Shown here: positions 22,240 to 33,962 of the stretch, in pieces
How positions within the stretch are numbered: position 1 is the first letter of the stretch
How the letters are laid out: the number at the start of each line of letters is the position of its first letter
NCBI GenBank assembly: GCA_963575745.1
Contig: CAUYUJ010020615.1
Coordinates: 267,736 to 331,735, forward strand
Direction: 5' to 3'
Origin: Prorocentrum cordatum
Taxonomy: Eukaryota; Sar; Dinophyceae; Prorocentrales; Prorocentraceae
Length of the DNA: 64,000 nt
Program-made: the position numbers and the translations under genes
The notes under the pieces: generated by a model
Told to the model about the DNA's origin: nothing
What the model saw: only the letters and a program-made list of their open reading frames with translations
The model's database searches: none

Positions 22240-22900
22240 CTCAGGTCGCGCGTCTGTCTAGTGTCCGAGACCTAATGGCATGGGCACAGAGCGCAGGGTC
22301 CAGGACCCCAGGTCTAGGGCCTTGCGCCTGGGACTTGAAGCCAAAGGTCCAGGGTCTAGAGTCATGGACCCAGGGTGTAAGGCACTGGGCCTCAGGTCTA
22401 CGATGTAGGGCCCGAGGTATTCGACGAAGGTCTCAAGTAGCGGACATGCGTCAAAAGCCTCAAGTCGATGGCCCACGGTCTGTAGTCTCTGAGCATGGGG
22501 CCTGTGATCCATGAACAGTGCTCCCGCGGTCTAGGAGCTCGGGTCTACAATGAGTTGTAGTGCGCCCAGGGTCTATGCCACAGATACCCAATAGAAGTTT
22601 TACGCGGCGTCAATTGCACGGAGCCTCGGGTCTAAGAGTTAGGGTGCACGTAGGGTCTGGGGTCCACGGTCGGGGGTCTTACACCAAAGGCCGATGGTCT
22701 AGGGTCCACGGCGCGTGGGTTTAAGGTCCGCAGTCCAAGGGTCTAAGGCCCGATGGTAGGGGCATCGGCCTCGGATCTGAGGTCAGGGGCCCCTGGCGTT
22801 CACGGCCTGGGGTCTGGGGGGCCGCGTTGAGGGCCGCGAGGCCCGCGCATTGGCACTGCGGTTTACGGGGTGCTGAAAAAGGGCGCGGGGCCAGGGGGGC
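22240..22900. repeat. Degenerate GGTCTAGGG repeat field
   Basis: The words GGTCTAGGG, GGTCCAGGG, GGTCTACG and AGGGTCTGGGG recur every 15-30 bases with poor conservation. No frame is protein-like. It is probably an old decayed tandem repeat. Confidence 0.55.
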
Positions 22901-23807
22901 GAGCTTTGGATCCGAGGTGTCGGGCTCAGGCCCCAATGTGCTCGGCGCGGGCCGCGGGGCTCGGGGCGCGGGGCGCGCGGCGCACAGCGCGGGGCGCCGC
23001 GCGCATGGAGCGGGCGGGGGGGTCGGGGCGCGCGGCGGCGCGTTGAGCGCGAGGCGTAAGGTGTAGACCTATGGCTCAGGGCACAGAGCGCACAGGCCCA
23101 GAGCCAAGGGCCTAGGTTCTAGGCCTCGGGCCCAGAGCCCCAAGGCTGGGAGCGCCGCAGGGTGCGCGGGCGCTCTGGGCCAAGGGCCCGCCCGCCCGCG
23201 CGCGCGCGCGCGCTAGCCCGCGGGCCTAGTTGCCCAGCCCCGCGGACTTGGTCCGCGGGCAGCGGGCGAGGGATTGCTCGCGGCCGCCCCCTCCCGCAAG
23301 CCCGCGGCGCGCGGGGCGCTGGCCGCGCGCCGCGCGTAACTGCGCAGCGGGCGCGCGCGGGCGCGGGGCCGCGCTCGAGATCGCGACGAGCGGCTCGCGC
23401 GCCGCGGGCCAGGGGCGCAGCCGCGGGCTCCTTTCTCGCCCTCGGCCCGCGGCGCGATGAGCCATGGCGGCTCGGCCAGCGACGCGCCCCGCGCCCCCCG
23501 AGCCGCCTCGCGGGCGCCGCGCAAGGGGCGGGGGCAGGGGGCGCCGCGCGAAAACCCGCAGACGCGCGCAAGGGGCGAGGGCGTCAGCGAACATTCGAGC
23601 CCGCGCGGGGGCGGGGGTGGACTTTGCAAAATTCCGAAGCAGCGCGAGGGGGGGGCGGGGGGGGGGGGACTTTGCGAAACTCGCCACCCGCGGGGGGGGG
23701 GGGGGACTTTGCGAAAATCTGCATCGCGGGGGCCAGCCCCCTGCAGCCGAATTTGTTAACTTTTGATGGCGGGGAGCTGAATTGGCATCAAAACCTAATC
23801 GTTTTTG

Positions 23808-24140
23808 ATGGTTTCTTGATGGGGTTCTGATGACCTTTTGATGACCTTCTGATGACATTTTGATGGCCTTCTGATGACCTGTTGATGACCTTCTGATGAC
23901 CTTTTGATGGGGTTCTGATCGTTCTGATCGTTTTTGATGGTTTTTGATGGGGTTCTGATGGTGTTCTGATCGTTTTTGATGGCCTCGCGCTGGTCGTCCC
24001 TGGTGACCTTCTGATGACCGCTTGATGACCTTCTGATAACCTTTTGATGACCTTCTGGTGACCTTGTGATGACCTTCTGATGACCTTCCGATGACCTTTT
24101 GATGACCTTTTGATGACCTTTTGATGGTGTTTTGATGGGG
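23808..24140. repeat. TGATGACCTT tandem array
   Basis: About 25 units of TGATGACCTTC, TGATGACCTTT or TGATGGTTT, 11-12 bases each. In minus-strand translation it gives a repeating Gly-His-Gln-Lys-Val-Ile-like string, an artefact of the repeat. Confidence 0.8.
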
Positions 24141-26165
24141 GGGTGATGGTCGGGGCGCGCCCGTGGGCCCCTGCTGATGGCTGGTCGCATGGCCGCGCTC
24201 CTGCCGCGACAGGTCCGCGCGGTGCCTACAGCTCGCCGCGCGAGGGGGGGGGGGGCTCGCCAACCCGCAGATAGCGCAGCGCGACGACGAGGGCGACGAC
24301 GGCCGCGCCGACACGGGGCGCAGGCCCCAACCAAGCAAAAGTGCGCAGAACGCAGCGCATCTGTGCGCGGAATGGTACGCGCCGACAGCGGCGCGGTCGG
24401 GCGCATGGGCAGCGCGCGCCTTCTGGCGCGCATTGCCAACGGAGAAACGCGACTGCCTGCCAATCATGCCAACGCGCGCCGAGACTGCAAAATCATGCCA
24501 TCACCTGCAAACTCTGCCGCTCAGGCCGACAGATGTCAGCCAGCCGCGACACCCGCGATGAGGTCGGCGTCCTCCTGCGGGCGGGTGGGAGGGGGGGGCA
24601 GCGGTGAGAGAGAGAAAGCAGAATGGCGGCTGCAAGGGAGATAAGCAATGGTCATGAAGGCGGTGAGAGGCAGTGAAAATAGATAAATGGCGGCCGACAG
24701 AGATTTCCCCGCATCATAGCCACCTGGACTCATACGTTACAATATGAAAGCCCAAACATTGCCCTGGGAAGGCCTCTAGAGGCCCAGATGGGAACGCCCT
24801 GGCCGAACCCCAAGCACGCATCAGGAATGCCAGCGGGATGATACCCCCTGTGCCCACCCACGACGACAAACGGAGCGCGCTTTGCACTTGAAATAAATTA
24901 CTCGGTGCCTCTCGCGCGCAAAGCGCGTGGCGGCGCGCGCCGCGGCGCGCCCCGCGCCGCCCAAGACCCCCGCCGTCGCGCCGACGCCGCAGCCCGAAAA
25001 CAGCAGATCCCATATGCTCTAGCTGCAGACGCGCACCGAGCGCGGTCGCCCTCCCGATGGGGGGGAGGGAGGGCGCGCCAACAGGCCAACGCAGTGTCTT
25101 TGCTGGGGCACTGCGCGCGCCCGCGCGCGCCGCGCATGGTTCTCAGAGCAGCCGCAACCATGTCGGAACCGCCGCGGCACCGCGAGAACCATGAAACCGC
25201 TGGTGCGCCTCTAACTCGCGGCGTCGGAACCATCGCAGACGCATCGTGGAAACGCGCTGGGGCCTCGTGACCTCATGCGGTTTGTCGCCCTTGCAGCGTC
25301 GGAACCACAGTGGAACCATCGCGGAACCAACCAGTAACCATGTGAGTTCATATGGGGCAGCGCAGCTTACAGCGTCGGATTCACGCTGAAAGTATCACGG
25401 TGCCAAGCAGGGGCCCTGTGCATTTAGACCGCGCTCATTGGGGTACCCAGTGCACCCAGCTAAACATAGACTAACCGATGGCGGTTGTATCATCTCTTGC
25501 GTTTCGCCACCGACGTCGCCATGAAAGCCCAGCAACGATTGCAATAGGGCCGACGGGGGCTCCCGAGATGTACCCAAAAGAACCCCAAGCAGCCCCGAGA
25601 GCGCCCCAGAGCGGTTCAAGGGCGCCCCAACATTGCATTCGAGGTGCGATGTTAGAGGCCCCAATGAGGCAATGCCAATCAAGAACATCGTTTACCACCA
25701 TGAAGGATGTTTCCGAAAAAACATTCGGTGCCCCAAGAGCGCCCACATGGACCCCCGCGGTGGCTCCAAGCTGGCGCAGGGACACATTTGAGAACGGCCC
25801 GCAATATGGCGCAATTCCCCCCGAGGTGGACCCAGATGGCCGCGCAGGCGCCCCCGGGAAGCACGGCGGTTCCGAGCACGCGCGCCCACCCTCATCAGAC
25901 TCATCACCACCCCATTGCCCCATTCGGCTCACGTTCCTCTCGCCCTCAGCTACACCATGCCCATGGATGCCCCCCCTCCTCCAACCTATCCCCCCTCCTC
26001 CAAGGTCCCACTGCGCGTTGCCCCGCGTTCCTGGTCAATGCGACCCGCCTGGGCATCGTTGCTGGCTGGGCTGACGGGCGTGCGGAATGCGCGAAGCGCT
26101 GGGAATAACAACCCCAATGCACAACGAAATGCAATAGTTCCTCCTCCTTCGCACTCTTATCCTCC

Positions 26166-27077
26166 TCACCTCCACCGCACCGCCCTTCCCTTTCTCACGC
26201 CCCCCGCTTTCTGCCTCGCGGACCTCCTCAGTCCGCGCCCTCGGGGGCCGACGCAAGGTTGCTGCAGTCGAGCCACTCCGCCTACGGGGCGGATGAGCGC
26301 GACCATGAGCCCATCATGGGCCCGAAAGTACATGGGCCCATTTGTCAATGAGCTCGTGGCTGCGCTATCCCGACCCCTGGCCTCAGCCACGGCGTCGGTC
26401 CACACCGCGTCGTACCTAAGGGCGTCGAAGGCCGCGAAGTTCGCATGGCCAGCTCGCTCCAGCGCGGCGCGGTATACGCACCACGCCGCCGAGGTGCGCC
26501 TCCAGCAATCAATGGTTTCCTGGAAAGCCTGCCGAAACGCATGTTCCGCATTGGCCACCTCGGCTGGGGACGTCCACAGAGGCGCGGACATCGCGGACGC
26601 GGGCTCCGCAGCCCCATGATGGAGGGACTCGGGCTCAGGCGCAGCCTTGGGCTGCACCTGCTGGCGCTGGAGTCCACAAACATACGCGTAGTTTTGTGGC
26701 GACTGCATGCGCCCCAGGGGCGGCACGCGAGCACTCTGGATGGGTTGGTGTTTGGGCCGCTGGAGAAGATGCGCGGGAGGTGGACCTCGCGGCGGCGCCG
26801 CTGCCACAGCCATTGGCGGCGGTGTCGCCATGGGCGCATCGGGCGGCGCCTCGGCCGCTTGCCCCGCGGGCTGCCCCTCTGGGGCGGACCACCGTGGCCA
26901 GGGCACGCGCCGCCTGGACGGCGGGCTGCGGGAGCGCGGGCGCGACTCCATGGGTGCCGCGAGGAGCGGCGGCAACGAGTTGGGCCCGAACTGCAACGGG
27001 CAGAGGGAGGGGCGCCGATCGGCGTTCGCATCCCTACCATTCTCTCCCTCGTCCTCCGCATCCCTCATCCTCGCCAT
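26166..27077 (-). CDS. Hypothetical protein, Pro-rich N-terminus, helical C-terminus
   Basis: The open frame starts at an ATG (27075-27077). It has an Arg/Ser/Pro-rich first half (MESRPRSRSPPSRRR) and a more regular second half: AEVANAEHAFRQAFQETID, then a Trp/Ala helix and GPMYFRAHDGLMVALIRP. The last 40 residues become Arg/Gly-rich and may be intronic. It might be an exon of a larger minus-strand gene. No family is recognised. Confidence 0.4.
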   Translation of the reverse strand: MARMRDAEDEGENGRDANADRRPSLCPLQFGPNSLPPLLAAPMESRPRSRSPPSRRRVPWPRWSAPEGQPAGQAAEAPPDAPMATPPPMAVAAAPPRGPPPAHLLQRPKHQPIQSARVPPLGRMQSPQNYAYVCGLQRQQVQPKAAPEPESLHHGAAEPASAMSAPLWTSPAEVANAEHAFRQAFQETIDCWRRTSAAWCVYRAALERAGHANFAAFDALRYDAVWTDAVAEARGRDSAATSSLTNGPMYFRAHDGLMVALIRPVGGVARLQQPCVGPRGRGLRRSARQKAGGVRKGRAVRWR

Positions 27078-28620
27078 CCTCCTGGCGCGTCATCTGGCCC
27101 CTGGCTCATGCGACCCTGGGGCGCTACAGGCCTGGGCACCCTGCGAGGCCCCTTGGCGAGAGGGCCCTCGAAACTTCGCACGCCCGCGGGGCCCGACGAC
27201 AATAGAAGGGATGAAGGAAAGGGGGATGGGGCATCGGCATCTGGCGCGCCCCTGCGAGGCCTCTCAGGAGGACACAACCACGCACGCCAGAAGGCGTAAA
27301 CTGCACGGGTGGGAGGGGGAACCCGATAATGCAGCAGCATGGCTTCGATGGGGGGCCATCGCGCGACCACCGACCATTCGATATCAATGCGGTCAACAAC
27401 CTGCATGCGATAACACCCCCGAGAGGCACCGAGATGACCCCGAGCACCAGAGGGCCCCAATAACCCTGGATGGCGCCCAGAGGGGCCCATATGAGTCCTG
27501 ATGGAGGGCCTCATGGGGCCACAACCTCTACTAATAAACGCACTCTGTTTGCCAGGCGGCGGCCTTTCGAGGCCCCGCAGGAGCACGTCATAAGCCGCGC
27601 GGGGAAACCTCAGGCTAACTTGCAGCATAGTGGATGCAACGGCGGGCGCGCATGAACAATATTAGGGCAATCTTGAGCCCTCTCGAGCGCCCTGGCCGTC
27701 GGGTGCCCCACCCGCCACGAGCAGACGCACATGGGAGGGGCAGGAGGGGGTGGCGGGCGCCGCGACGAAGGGGGCGGGACGCGGTTGCACGGCGACGCGA
27801 TCGATACCACAAGGGGCAGGGCTCGGGGAGGTGAGGCGGGGAATGAGGCAGAGGGCTGCGCGGGTGACAACGGTGAAAGGGCTGAGGCAGAGGGCGGCGC
27901 GGATCAACCGCCCTCGCAGTTAGCGCCGTGGTCGCCGTTGCAGCCGTCGTCGTCGCCGCCGTCGTCTCCGCTCCCCCCACCCACCCTCCCCCATAATTCC
28001 CTCGCCTCGTCGTCTCCCCAGCTCCTCGCCCCCGTCCCGTCATCTCCTCACTCCTCCTCCTAGCCGCCCTAGCCCCACGTGCCCACTCGGCGGGCCACAA
28101 CCCCGCGGGCAGCTGCCTTGCCGAAATTGGACACGAGGGCCGCGTACGTGCACACGTATGCGGCGGGGCGGGTGCATGGAGGGGCTGAGGAGGCCGCCCC
28201 TTCCCTGCTAGCTCGCTCTCGATCGTCAAGGCACGCGAACTTGCGACTTGCCGCGGGGGGGGGGGGGGGGCTGGCTTGCCTCCAACTTGCCTTCGGGGCA
28301 CCTCGGCCCGCATCTGATTTTACGGCAGGCTTGCAAGAGGACAAGTGGTTGCATTAAGGTCGCCATGGGTCCAGGATTTCCGCCCCGAGCGGTGGCGTGA
28401 CAATGGTTGCCAGCAGCTTGCCTCTAGCTTGCGTGCATTCTCAATGTCGCAGCCACGGGCTTACAAGGGTATGGTGCGCAAGAATGGTAACAGACCGCGT
28501 AAGTGCACGGCTGCCTGTTGCTTGCATCTGCCACCTGCTAGGGAGTGAAGCGACGCTGGACGTCATCGCAAGGCATAGCTACCAATATAAGCGAATGATT
28601 TCAACCTGATCAATCAACGG

Positions 28621-29729
28621 TCAGGGCACATTGTCAGGCTCAGGCCCCTCGCCTGGGCGTCGGCGGCGCTCTTGCGCAAGAAACCTCGCCGCCTCTGGCC
28701 TCGCCACGAGGGCGGCCCTGGCGGCCCTGCGCTGTTCGGGCGTAGGCCTGAAAACGTGCACGTGGTCCCAAGTCGTCAGCCCATAGGCGTGCGAATGCTG
28801 CGCCCAAGCGCACAGCAGGCCAAGTGGGCGGCCCTGCCCAGCTCTCCAAGCCAGAGGAGATGGCCGAAACGTCCTCTGCAAGCTGCACCGAGGGTGATCA
28901 CCGCGAGTGCACTCCACGACGAAACGGTCACGATACAGCTTCAGTACACCGCCAGGGATCGGGATGGAATCGGCATCCTCTCGATCGCCACCGCCGCCAC
29001 CTGGCGGCGGCGGCGGCGGCGGCGGCCCAGGCGGCCCCTCCTCGTCGGGGCCAGCAGGCGGGTCGGGCGGCTGCGGCTCCTCAGGCTGCTCAGGGCCGCC
29101 AGGGGCTGGATCCTCGCCGCCAGACCCGCGCCCGCCCTCGTCGCCGCCCCCTGGCGGCTCAACTTCGACGTCTGAGCCCGCGCGCGACGGCGCGCCGAAT
29201 ACATCCCACGAGTTGAATGAAGAGCCGTCTGAGAAGAAGTCCACGTGGTCTTCGGGTGGCACTGGAAGCTCGCCTCCGCTGGAACTGCTGCTCTCACAAA
29301 GGCGCGCTAGCCAGTCGTCGGGCTCGCCCTCGCCTCCGCAGTCACTGCCCACGGGGTCGACCTCTGCGCCTTCTTCGTCCTCGAGTGCAGGGGGGGCATT
29401 GGCGCGGCGGCGCCGCTTCGCAGCGGCATCCCGTCGGCGACCATCTCGCTTCCGAGCTTTCCCCTTCTTCTTCTTCACGGGCAGGTTGAAGAGGTCCATC
29501 GAGTCGATCACGTCATGAGCGATGCGCTGGCGTCGCGGGTCGATGCGAAGCACGCGATCAGACGACGAGACGAAGTGGTAGAAGTCGGCGTAGATGTGAG
29601 CTGCCTCGTAGCGGAGCAGCTCAAACATGCCCCAGATGTCCAACGTGCACGCCTCATTCGGCTGCTGAGGCGGGCGGCTCATGGAAGGCATGACCCCCAA
29701 GCACGGCGGGTCGTCGCCAGGCCTGTCAC
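28621..29729 (-). CDS. Gene 2, exon 3, acidic/Pro-rich C-terminal part
   Basis: This exon starts after the acceptor CCCGAG|GTGACAG (29730/29729). It encodes about 369 residues: a conserved-looking segment (NEACTLDIWGMFELLRYEA, then AHIYADFYHFVSSSDRVLR), a strong nuclear-localisation-type basic stretch (KKKKGKARKRDGRRRD), a long Ser/Glu/Gly/Pro low-complexity linker, and a final globular segment (SIPIPGGVLKLYRDRFVVE and on to the stop at 28621). The charge pattern suggests a nuclear protein. Function unknown. Confidence 0.6.
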
Positions 29730-29993
29730 CTCGGGTGGGCAGCATTTGAGATTCGGGGCGCCAGAGGCTGGCCTCGCGCGGGCGCCCCCCCCCCTTTCCA
29801 CCCCCAGGGTAAAACAAACCGCACATGTAAACACCGCCACCATACACCCGTACCGCCTCACCCACTCCTCCCTCGCGAGCCTGGGGGGGGGGCGCCGAAA
29901 CACTGCGCGCGAGGCCAGCCCGCGACCCCCGAGCCCGCAAAGCTCCCACGCCCCTCGCAACAGCAGAAACACTTGCGTCGATGACCCGCTCAC
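29730..29993 (-). other. Candidate 264-bp GT-AG intron in gene 2
   Basis: Donor CTGAAG|GTGAGC and acceptor CCCGAG|GTGACAG share AGGTGA. The length is 88 codons and the frame stays open through it, so an automatic caller would read it as protein. Its translation is Ala/Arg/Gly filler unlike the flanks. Removal keeps the frame (phase 1 to phase 1). Confidence 0.6.
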
Positions 29994-32009
29994 CTTCAGG
30001 ATCCCGATCGAGCTTCACGAAGCCAGGCGCCCACGTCATGCTACCGCCGTGCTTGATGAACGCCAAGTGGAAGAACTGCGCGACAGCTTCGCTCAGGGCG
30101 CCGCCGTCGGGAGCGGCCGCGGAGACGTCACCCGCGTCGCCCTCGCCGCCAGCCGAATGGCAGCGAAAACTCAGGACCACCTTGCCCTGGTCCAGCTGCT
30201 TCCGCCACTTCTTCGGCGAGTCGCTCAGGGTCTGCCCCGCGAGAGCGATGGCGCGCTGCAGGAGCCCCTCCAGCTGGCCCAAGCGCGCCCGAGGCCCTGT
30301 GCAGACGCAACTGCCTGCTTCATTGCACACTCGCCGCGTAGTGGGCACGTCGCCGAGTTGCCTGCACTTGTCGTGCTCGATCACCGCGTGCGCATCATCC
30401 CACTCCTTCTCGGAGCGCTCCACCTTGTTCCTCAAGAATGCATCCTCGGCAGCGCGGAGTGCCATCGCTGTGGGAGGGCGCCAGTACACGGTGGGCACCT
30501 CGTGCGCTTGCACGGTGACGGCGCTGCTGGATGCGCCATGGGATTGACCCCGCTCTGCTGCGTGCGCAGGGGCTGCATCCTGGTGGCTCCTGTCCAAGAA
30601 CACCTGCACTTCGGCCCCTTCGTTGGCAATGGCCTTGATCGCATTCGCCTTCTCAGTGTAAGACCTCTCGGCTGCTCTCATCACGACTGAGGATGACGTG
30701 CCAGGGCCCTGATGACCACCACCGACGCCATTCAAGACATGCGCTCGTTGAACCTGGGCGGCCAGCCTCCACAAGCGGCCGCCGCGACGGCGCCCGTCCA
30801 GATTCCGAGGGCCGCAGGGGCGGCGCACGCCGGCCTCCCAGAGGTCCGCGGCAACGCTGCCCATCTCTTCGTAACGGGACCTCGCATCGGGGCTCAAGGC
30901 GTGGTACGCCGCAGAGAGCTCTGCGAGGACTTCAGCAGTGAACTTCCGCCCGCCGCCGTTCTCGTGGCAAAATGCCTTCCATGTGCACTGGCTCCGCTGC
31001 CTGGCGCTCAAGCGCCCCCCCTGCGCGCCGACGGCTGGAGCAGCGCCCGCGGCGGAAGGCGCGGCCTCGACATCGCCGCCGCAGTAGCACTGCACCTGGG
31101 TATCCAAGGCGCGGCATTGCCTGCTGCAGAACCACCCAGACAACGACGGCAGATCATATGCATGGGACCACACCCGAAATCTGGCGCGCCTCTCGTTCAC
31201 GCTGCGCAGCCGCTCGGTGGAGGCCGTGTCAGTGTCGCTGCACATCATGGCGCAGAAGAGCTCGCATCGCGCCGATGGGCTGCCTGGGCCTAGAATGGCG
31301 TGGGAGTCCCTAAACTTCACAGAGTACGCATCCAGCTCGCAATCTCTGGCACGCATGAGCGCCCGCAGCGATTCCTGGGAGCGCAACGTGTCGAACGTGC
31401 GGTATGGCCATGTCTGATGCCGAACTCTCAGATACATGTGCAGAGCGGCCCCCATTCGGGCCCCAGCCAAGTAAACCTTCAGCTGCGTATCCTCAGAGCG
31501 ATCGCCCATGAAAGACCATATGTCTGTCGAGAGTGTCATGTCAGATGCAACTTTAAAGCCCTCCTTGGTGATGCTCCCATCGAATGCTTCCCAAATGGGG
31601 TAGGACCGAGACCCCGTCTGTAGCATTTTGCGCTGCTGTTTTTTTCCCACTCAACACCAGTGACAGAGAGCTGCTTGAGCACGCACGTCTCGCACGCACC
31701 CAAGAAAATGCGAGCGAGTTTGAGGTCGTCGGGCATGTCTCCACTGCGTGCCCAGGCGTGCGATCCTTTCACGGAGACCTCCAAATCCTCTCGATACACG
31801 CTAACGTCAACCTTAGCCTCGGCAGCGGGCGCCCGACCCGCCTCGTCATCGGGCGGCGGGCCCGCCACTGGAGCAGCCAACGCGCCGCCGTCGGGGGCGG
31901 CACCAGCGCCGACTGCGCCGCCCGCGGGCGCGGCAGCCAGCAGCGGATCAGGCGGCGCGCGAGGCTGCGGGAACGCGGCCAGGAACGCGGCGGGCAACAG
32001 GGAATGAAC
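29994..32009 (-). CDS. Gene 2, exon 2, with HMG-like module and one frameshift
   Basis: After the acceptor GGCAG|GTTCAT the frame reads an Ala/Pro-rich linker and VDVSVYREDLEVSVKGSHAW. It breaks in a run of seven A (minus strand, near 31640-31646) and continues in another frame at KQQRKMLQTGSRSYPIW. One extra A would restore it, so this is an assembly error or a natural lesion. The frame below contains CYCGG after other Cys, then WKAFCHENGGGRKF...LSAAYHALSPDARSRYEEMG, which resembles the second half of an HMG box. This architecture recurs in dinoflagellate hypothetical proteins as I remember them. Function unknown. Confidence 0.6.
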
Positions 32010-32449
32010 CTGCCGTCCATTGCCGCGACGATATGGGCCTACCCCCCCAGAGAACCCCACGGGGTGGCCCTTGGCGGGCCCCGCGGCTGGCTTCGGGAGC
32101 TGCCGCGTGGAGGGCCAGACCAGGGGGGGGCGGGGCCCATGCGAGACTACGGGCGGGGCCCACACAAGAGACCATCAGGAAAGCCAATGCGGCCCTGGGA
32201 CGGTGCCATTTACGCCCGATGGAGACCGAGACGGCGCATTTCAGAGGCCCCAAGGGGGCCGCTTAGAAAACGCCGCGCGAGATCCCGAAGAGAACCTCCC
32301 CGCCCCTCCGCCTCCGCACTCGCCCGCCCGCCCCCGCCTGCAACTTTAACCGACGTCCTCCTATTTCCTCCGCCACTGGCTCTCTGCGCCCACCTCGACT
32401 CCCCCTCCCCATCCTAGATCCTCGACCTCGCCCCTGGGAGTGGGCGGAC
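32010..32449 (-). other. Candidate 440-bp GT-AG intron in gene 2
   Basis: Donor TCCCAG|GTCCGC and acceptor GGCAG|GTTCAT share CAGGT and are both in phase 0. The exon 1 frame runs on only 12 codons past the donor before TAG. The interior shows no protein-like frame. Confidence 0.55.
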
Positions 32450-33907
32450 CTGGGAGGGGAGGCCCAAATCGTTCGCGGCCTCCACGGCGCCAGTCCAATT
32501 GCTGCGGGACAGGACCTCCACGTTCTTCGGGAGCAAGGCGGCGACGCCGACGGTCCGCATCAACCCGACCGTCTCCCAAGGCCCCCTGCAGCAACCGCGG
32601 CAATAGTGCTCAAAAACGCCAGGCTTCCTCCAGTCACCGTTGAACAACTTTGAAACGAGCGCCCTCCGCATGGCATCCTTCGGGGTCTTATCGGGGCAGA
32701 ACAACTCCAAGCATCGCCTGCGGTGCAAATCCGCCTCCACCGAAGGGAAGCCTCCATTGACGATGAGGACCTGGTCGCACGCAATACGACGGGCATGAGT
32801 GCGTAACTTTTTCATGTTGCCGCTGCGCAACGCCAGCGCCATGCGAATCATATTGGTATCAATGCCGCCCAGCAGAGAGAACAATGATTTCGGGACGGCC
32901 TCGATTTTATGGGCATCGCAAGGGAGCTCGAGAAACCTGGTGCGCTGGTTGGACAATCTCTCAGCTCGCTCTGCACGGCGGTTCCCTGAAGCCTCATCTC
33001 TCATGGATACTTGTACAACTCTGGGAAACACAGCGTCGATCTCCGACTCGACTTCCTCATCCAAACGAGCGTCCTCCAAACATCGAGTGATTGTCTCGCC
33101 AGTGCATCGGTCCACGACGCGAAGTCTGGTCGGGACGCGTGCTTTTAATATCATGTACTGGTCTGGGAGGCCTGGCCGAACTTTTCGCATAGCGTATGCC
33201 AAGCCGCTTTCGACAACCATGACCTCGTGCTTTCCTACATTGTCCTCCTTTGCGTCTGGATGTTCCCAATCTGCAATCGCATCCACACTTTTGTCGAATT
33301 GAACTTTCAATCGAGACTGCGTGCCGTCGTACTTTCTGTGCTTCACGAATACTACGGGCTCGATTCTCTCATGATCATGGCGGGCGCCGCAAGCGGCGAG
33401 GGCGAGTCTGCACATCCTCTCGCACGCGCCCTTGAACAGCTGAAAATTAACAGCACTGGCGGCTGCCAGATATGATCGGAAACGACCTTTTGACAATCCA
33501 ACCTGTTTGGCGAGCGTGGCGTGGGACGCAAGAGTTCGGCCCAACTCACTCTCTGACCTGACCGTGCCGAGCAACTCTTGCAACAGCTTCTGAACGACAC
33601 CGCGCTGCTGTTCCCGAAACCTTCGAACTGGTTGGACGCCGCCGCCGCCTTGCCCGTGCACCAGGATGGCGACGGAGTGGGCCCTCTCGGGGCACACCAG
33701 GGCTGCAGCAGCAACAGGCGCGAGCACCAACTCCTGGCGTTCGAACTCCTCCCTGCCGAAGTGAACGCGGGGGAGGGCCAACCAATCGTCGTCCGAATCC
33801 GACGCGTCGGCGACGGGGTCGCCGAGAGGCACGAGGGCTACATCACCATTGCAAGTGGCACGATTCGCTGCAGATATTGCAACCCAGTCGTCTTCAGAAT
33901 CGGACAT
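32450..33907 (-). CDS. Gene 2, exon 1, dinoflagellate-expanded family
   Basis: A true ATG at 33905-33907 begins about 486 residues. After two acidic SDSEDDW-like motifs the sequence is well ordered: VFVKHRKYDGTQSRLKVQF, then RVVQVSMRDEASGNRRAER, LELPCDAHKIEAVPKSLFS, RMALALRSGNMKKLRTHARR and a Cys cluster in LFNGDWRKPGVFEHYCRGCC. The KYD.T, D.ASGN, CDAHK and LFNGDWR landmarks match what I recall of a very large family of dinoflagellate hypothetical proteins. The spaced Asp residues could mean an RNase H-like (transposase-type) fold, but that is conjecture. A spliced-leader relic lies 33 bases upstream. Confidence 0.75.
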
Positions 33908-33940
33908 GCGCCACCCCCGAATCGGATGGCCACAGAAAGG

Positions 33941-33962
33941 ATTGAGCCAAAATGGTTACGGA
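33941..33962 (-). other. Spliced-leader relic upstream of gene 2
   Basis: The minus strand reads TCCGTAACCATTTTGGCTCA then AT. This matches the 22-base dinoflagellate spliced leader except for A in place of G at position 7 and a final T instead of G. It lies 33 bases before the ATG of gene 2 on the same strand. Spliced leaders are added to mRNAs by trans-splicing, so a genomic copy at a gene's 5' end marks a retroposed cDNA. Confidence 0.85.

Larger units (their letters stand above)
21530..26160. other. Long intergenic stretch with degenerate repeats
   Basis: No convincing gene is seen. It contains GGTCTAGGG-type degenerate repeats (about 22240-22900), very GC-rich CpG-dense sequence (22930-23560), G-runs with the repeated phrase GGGACTTTGCGAAA (23620-23720), a TGATGACCTT tandem array, and a GTCGGAACCA-type degenerate repeat (25160-25380). 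Confidence 0.6.

Noticed and set aside
23795-24467. Apparent repeat protein with Gly-His-Gln-Lys-Val-Ile units
   Set aside because: It is a translation of the TGATGACCTT array; substitutions do not favour silent sites.
31536-31650. Gene 2 starting at 31650 as a 1,009-residue protein
   Set aside because: The codon there is GTG, not ATG, and protein-like sequence continues upstream in another frame up to a true ATG at 33907.
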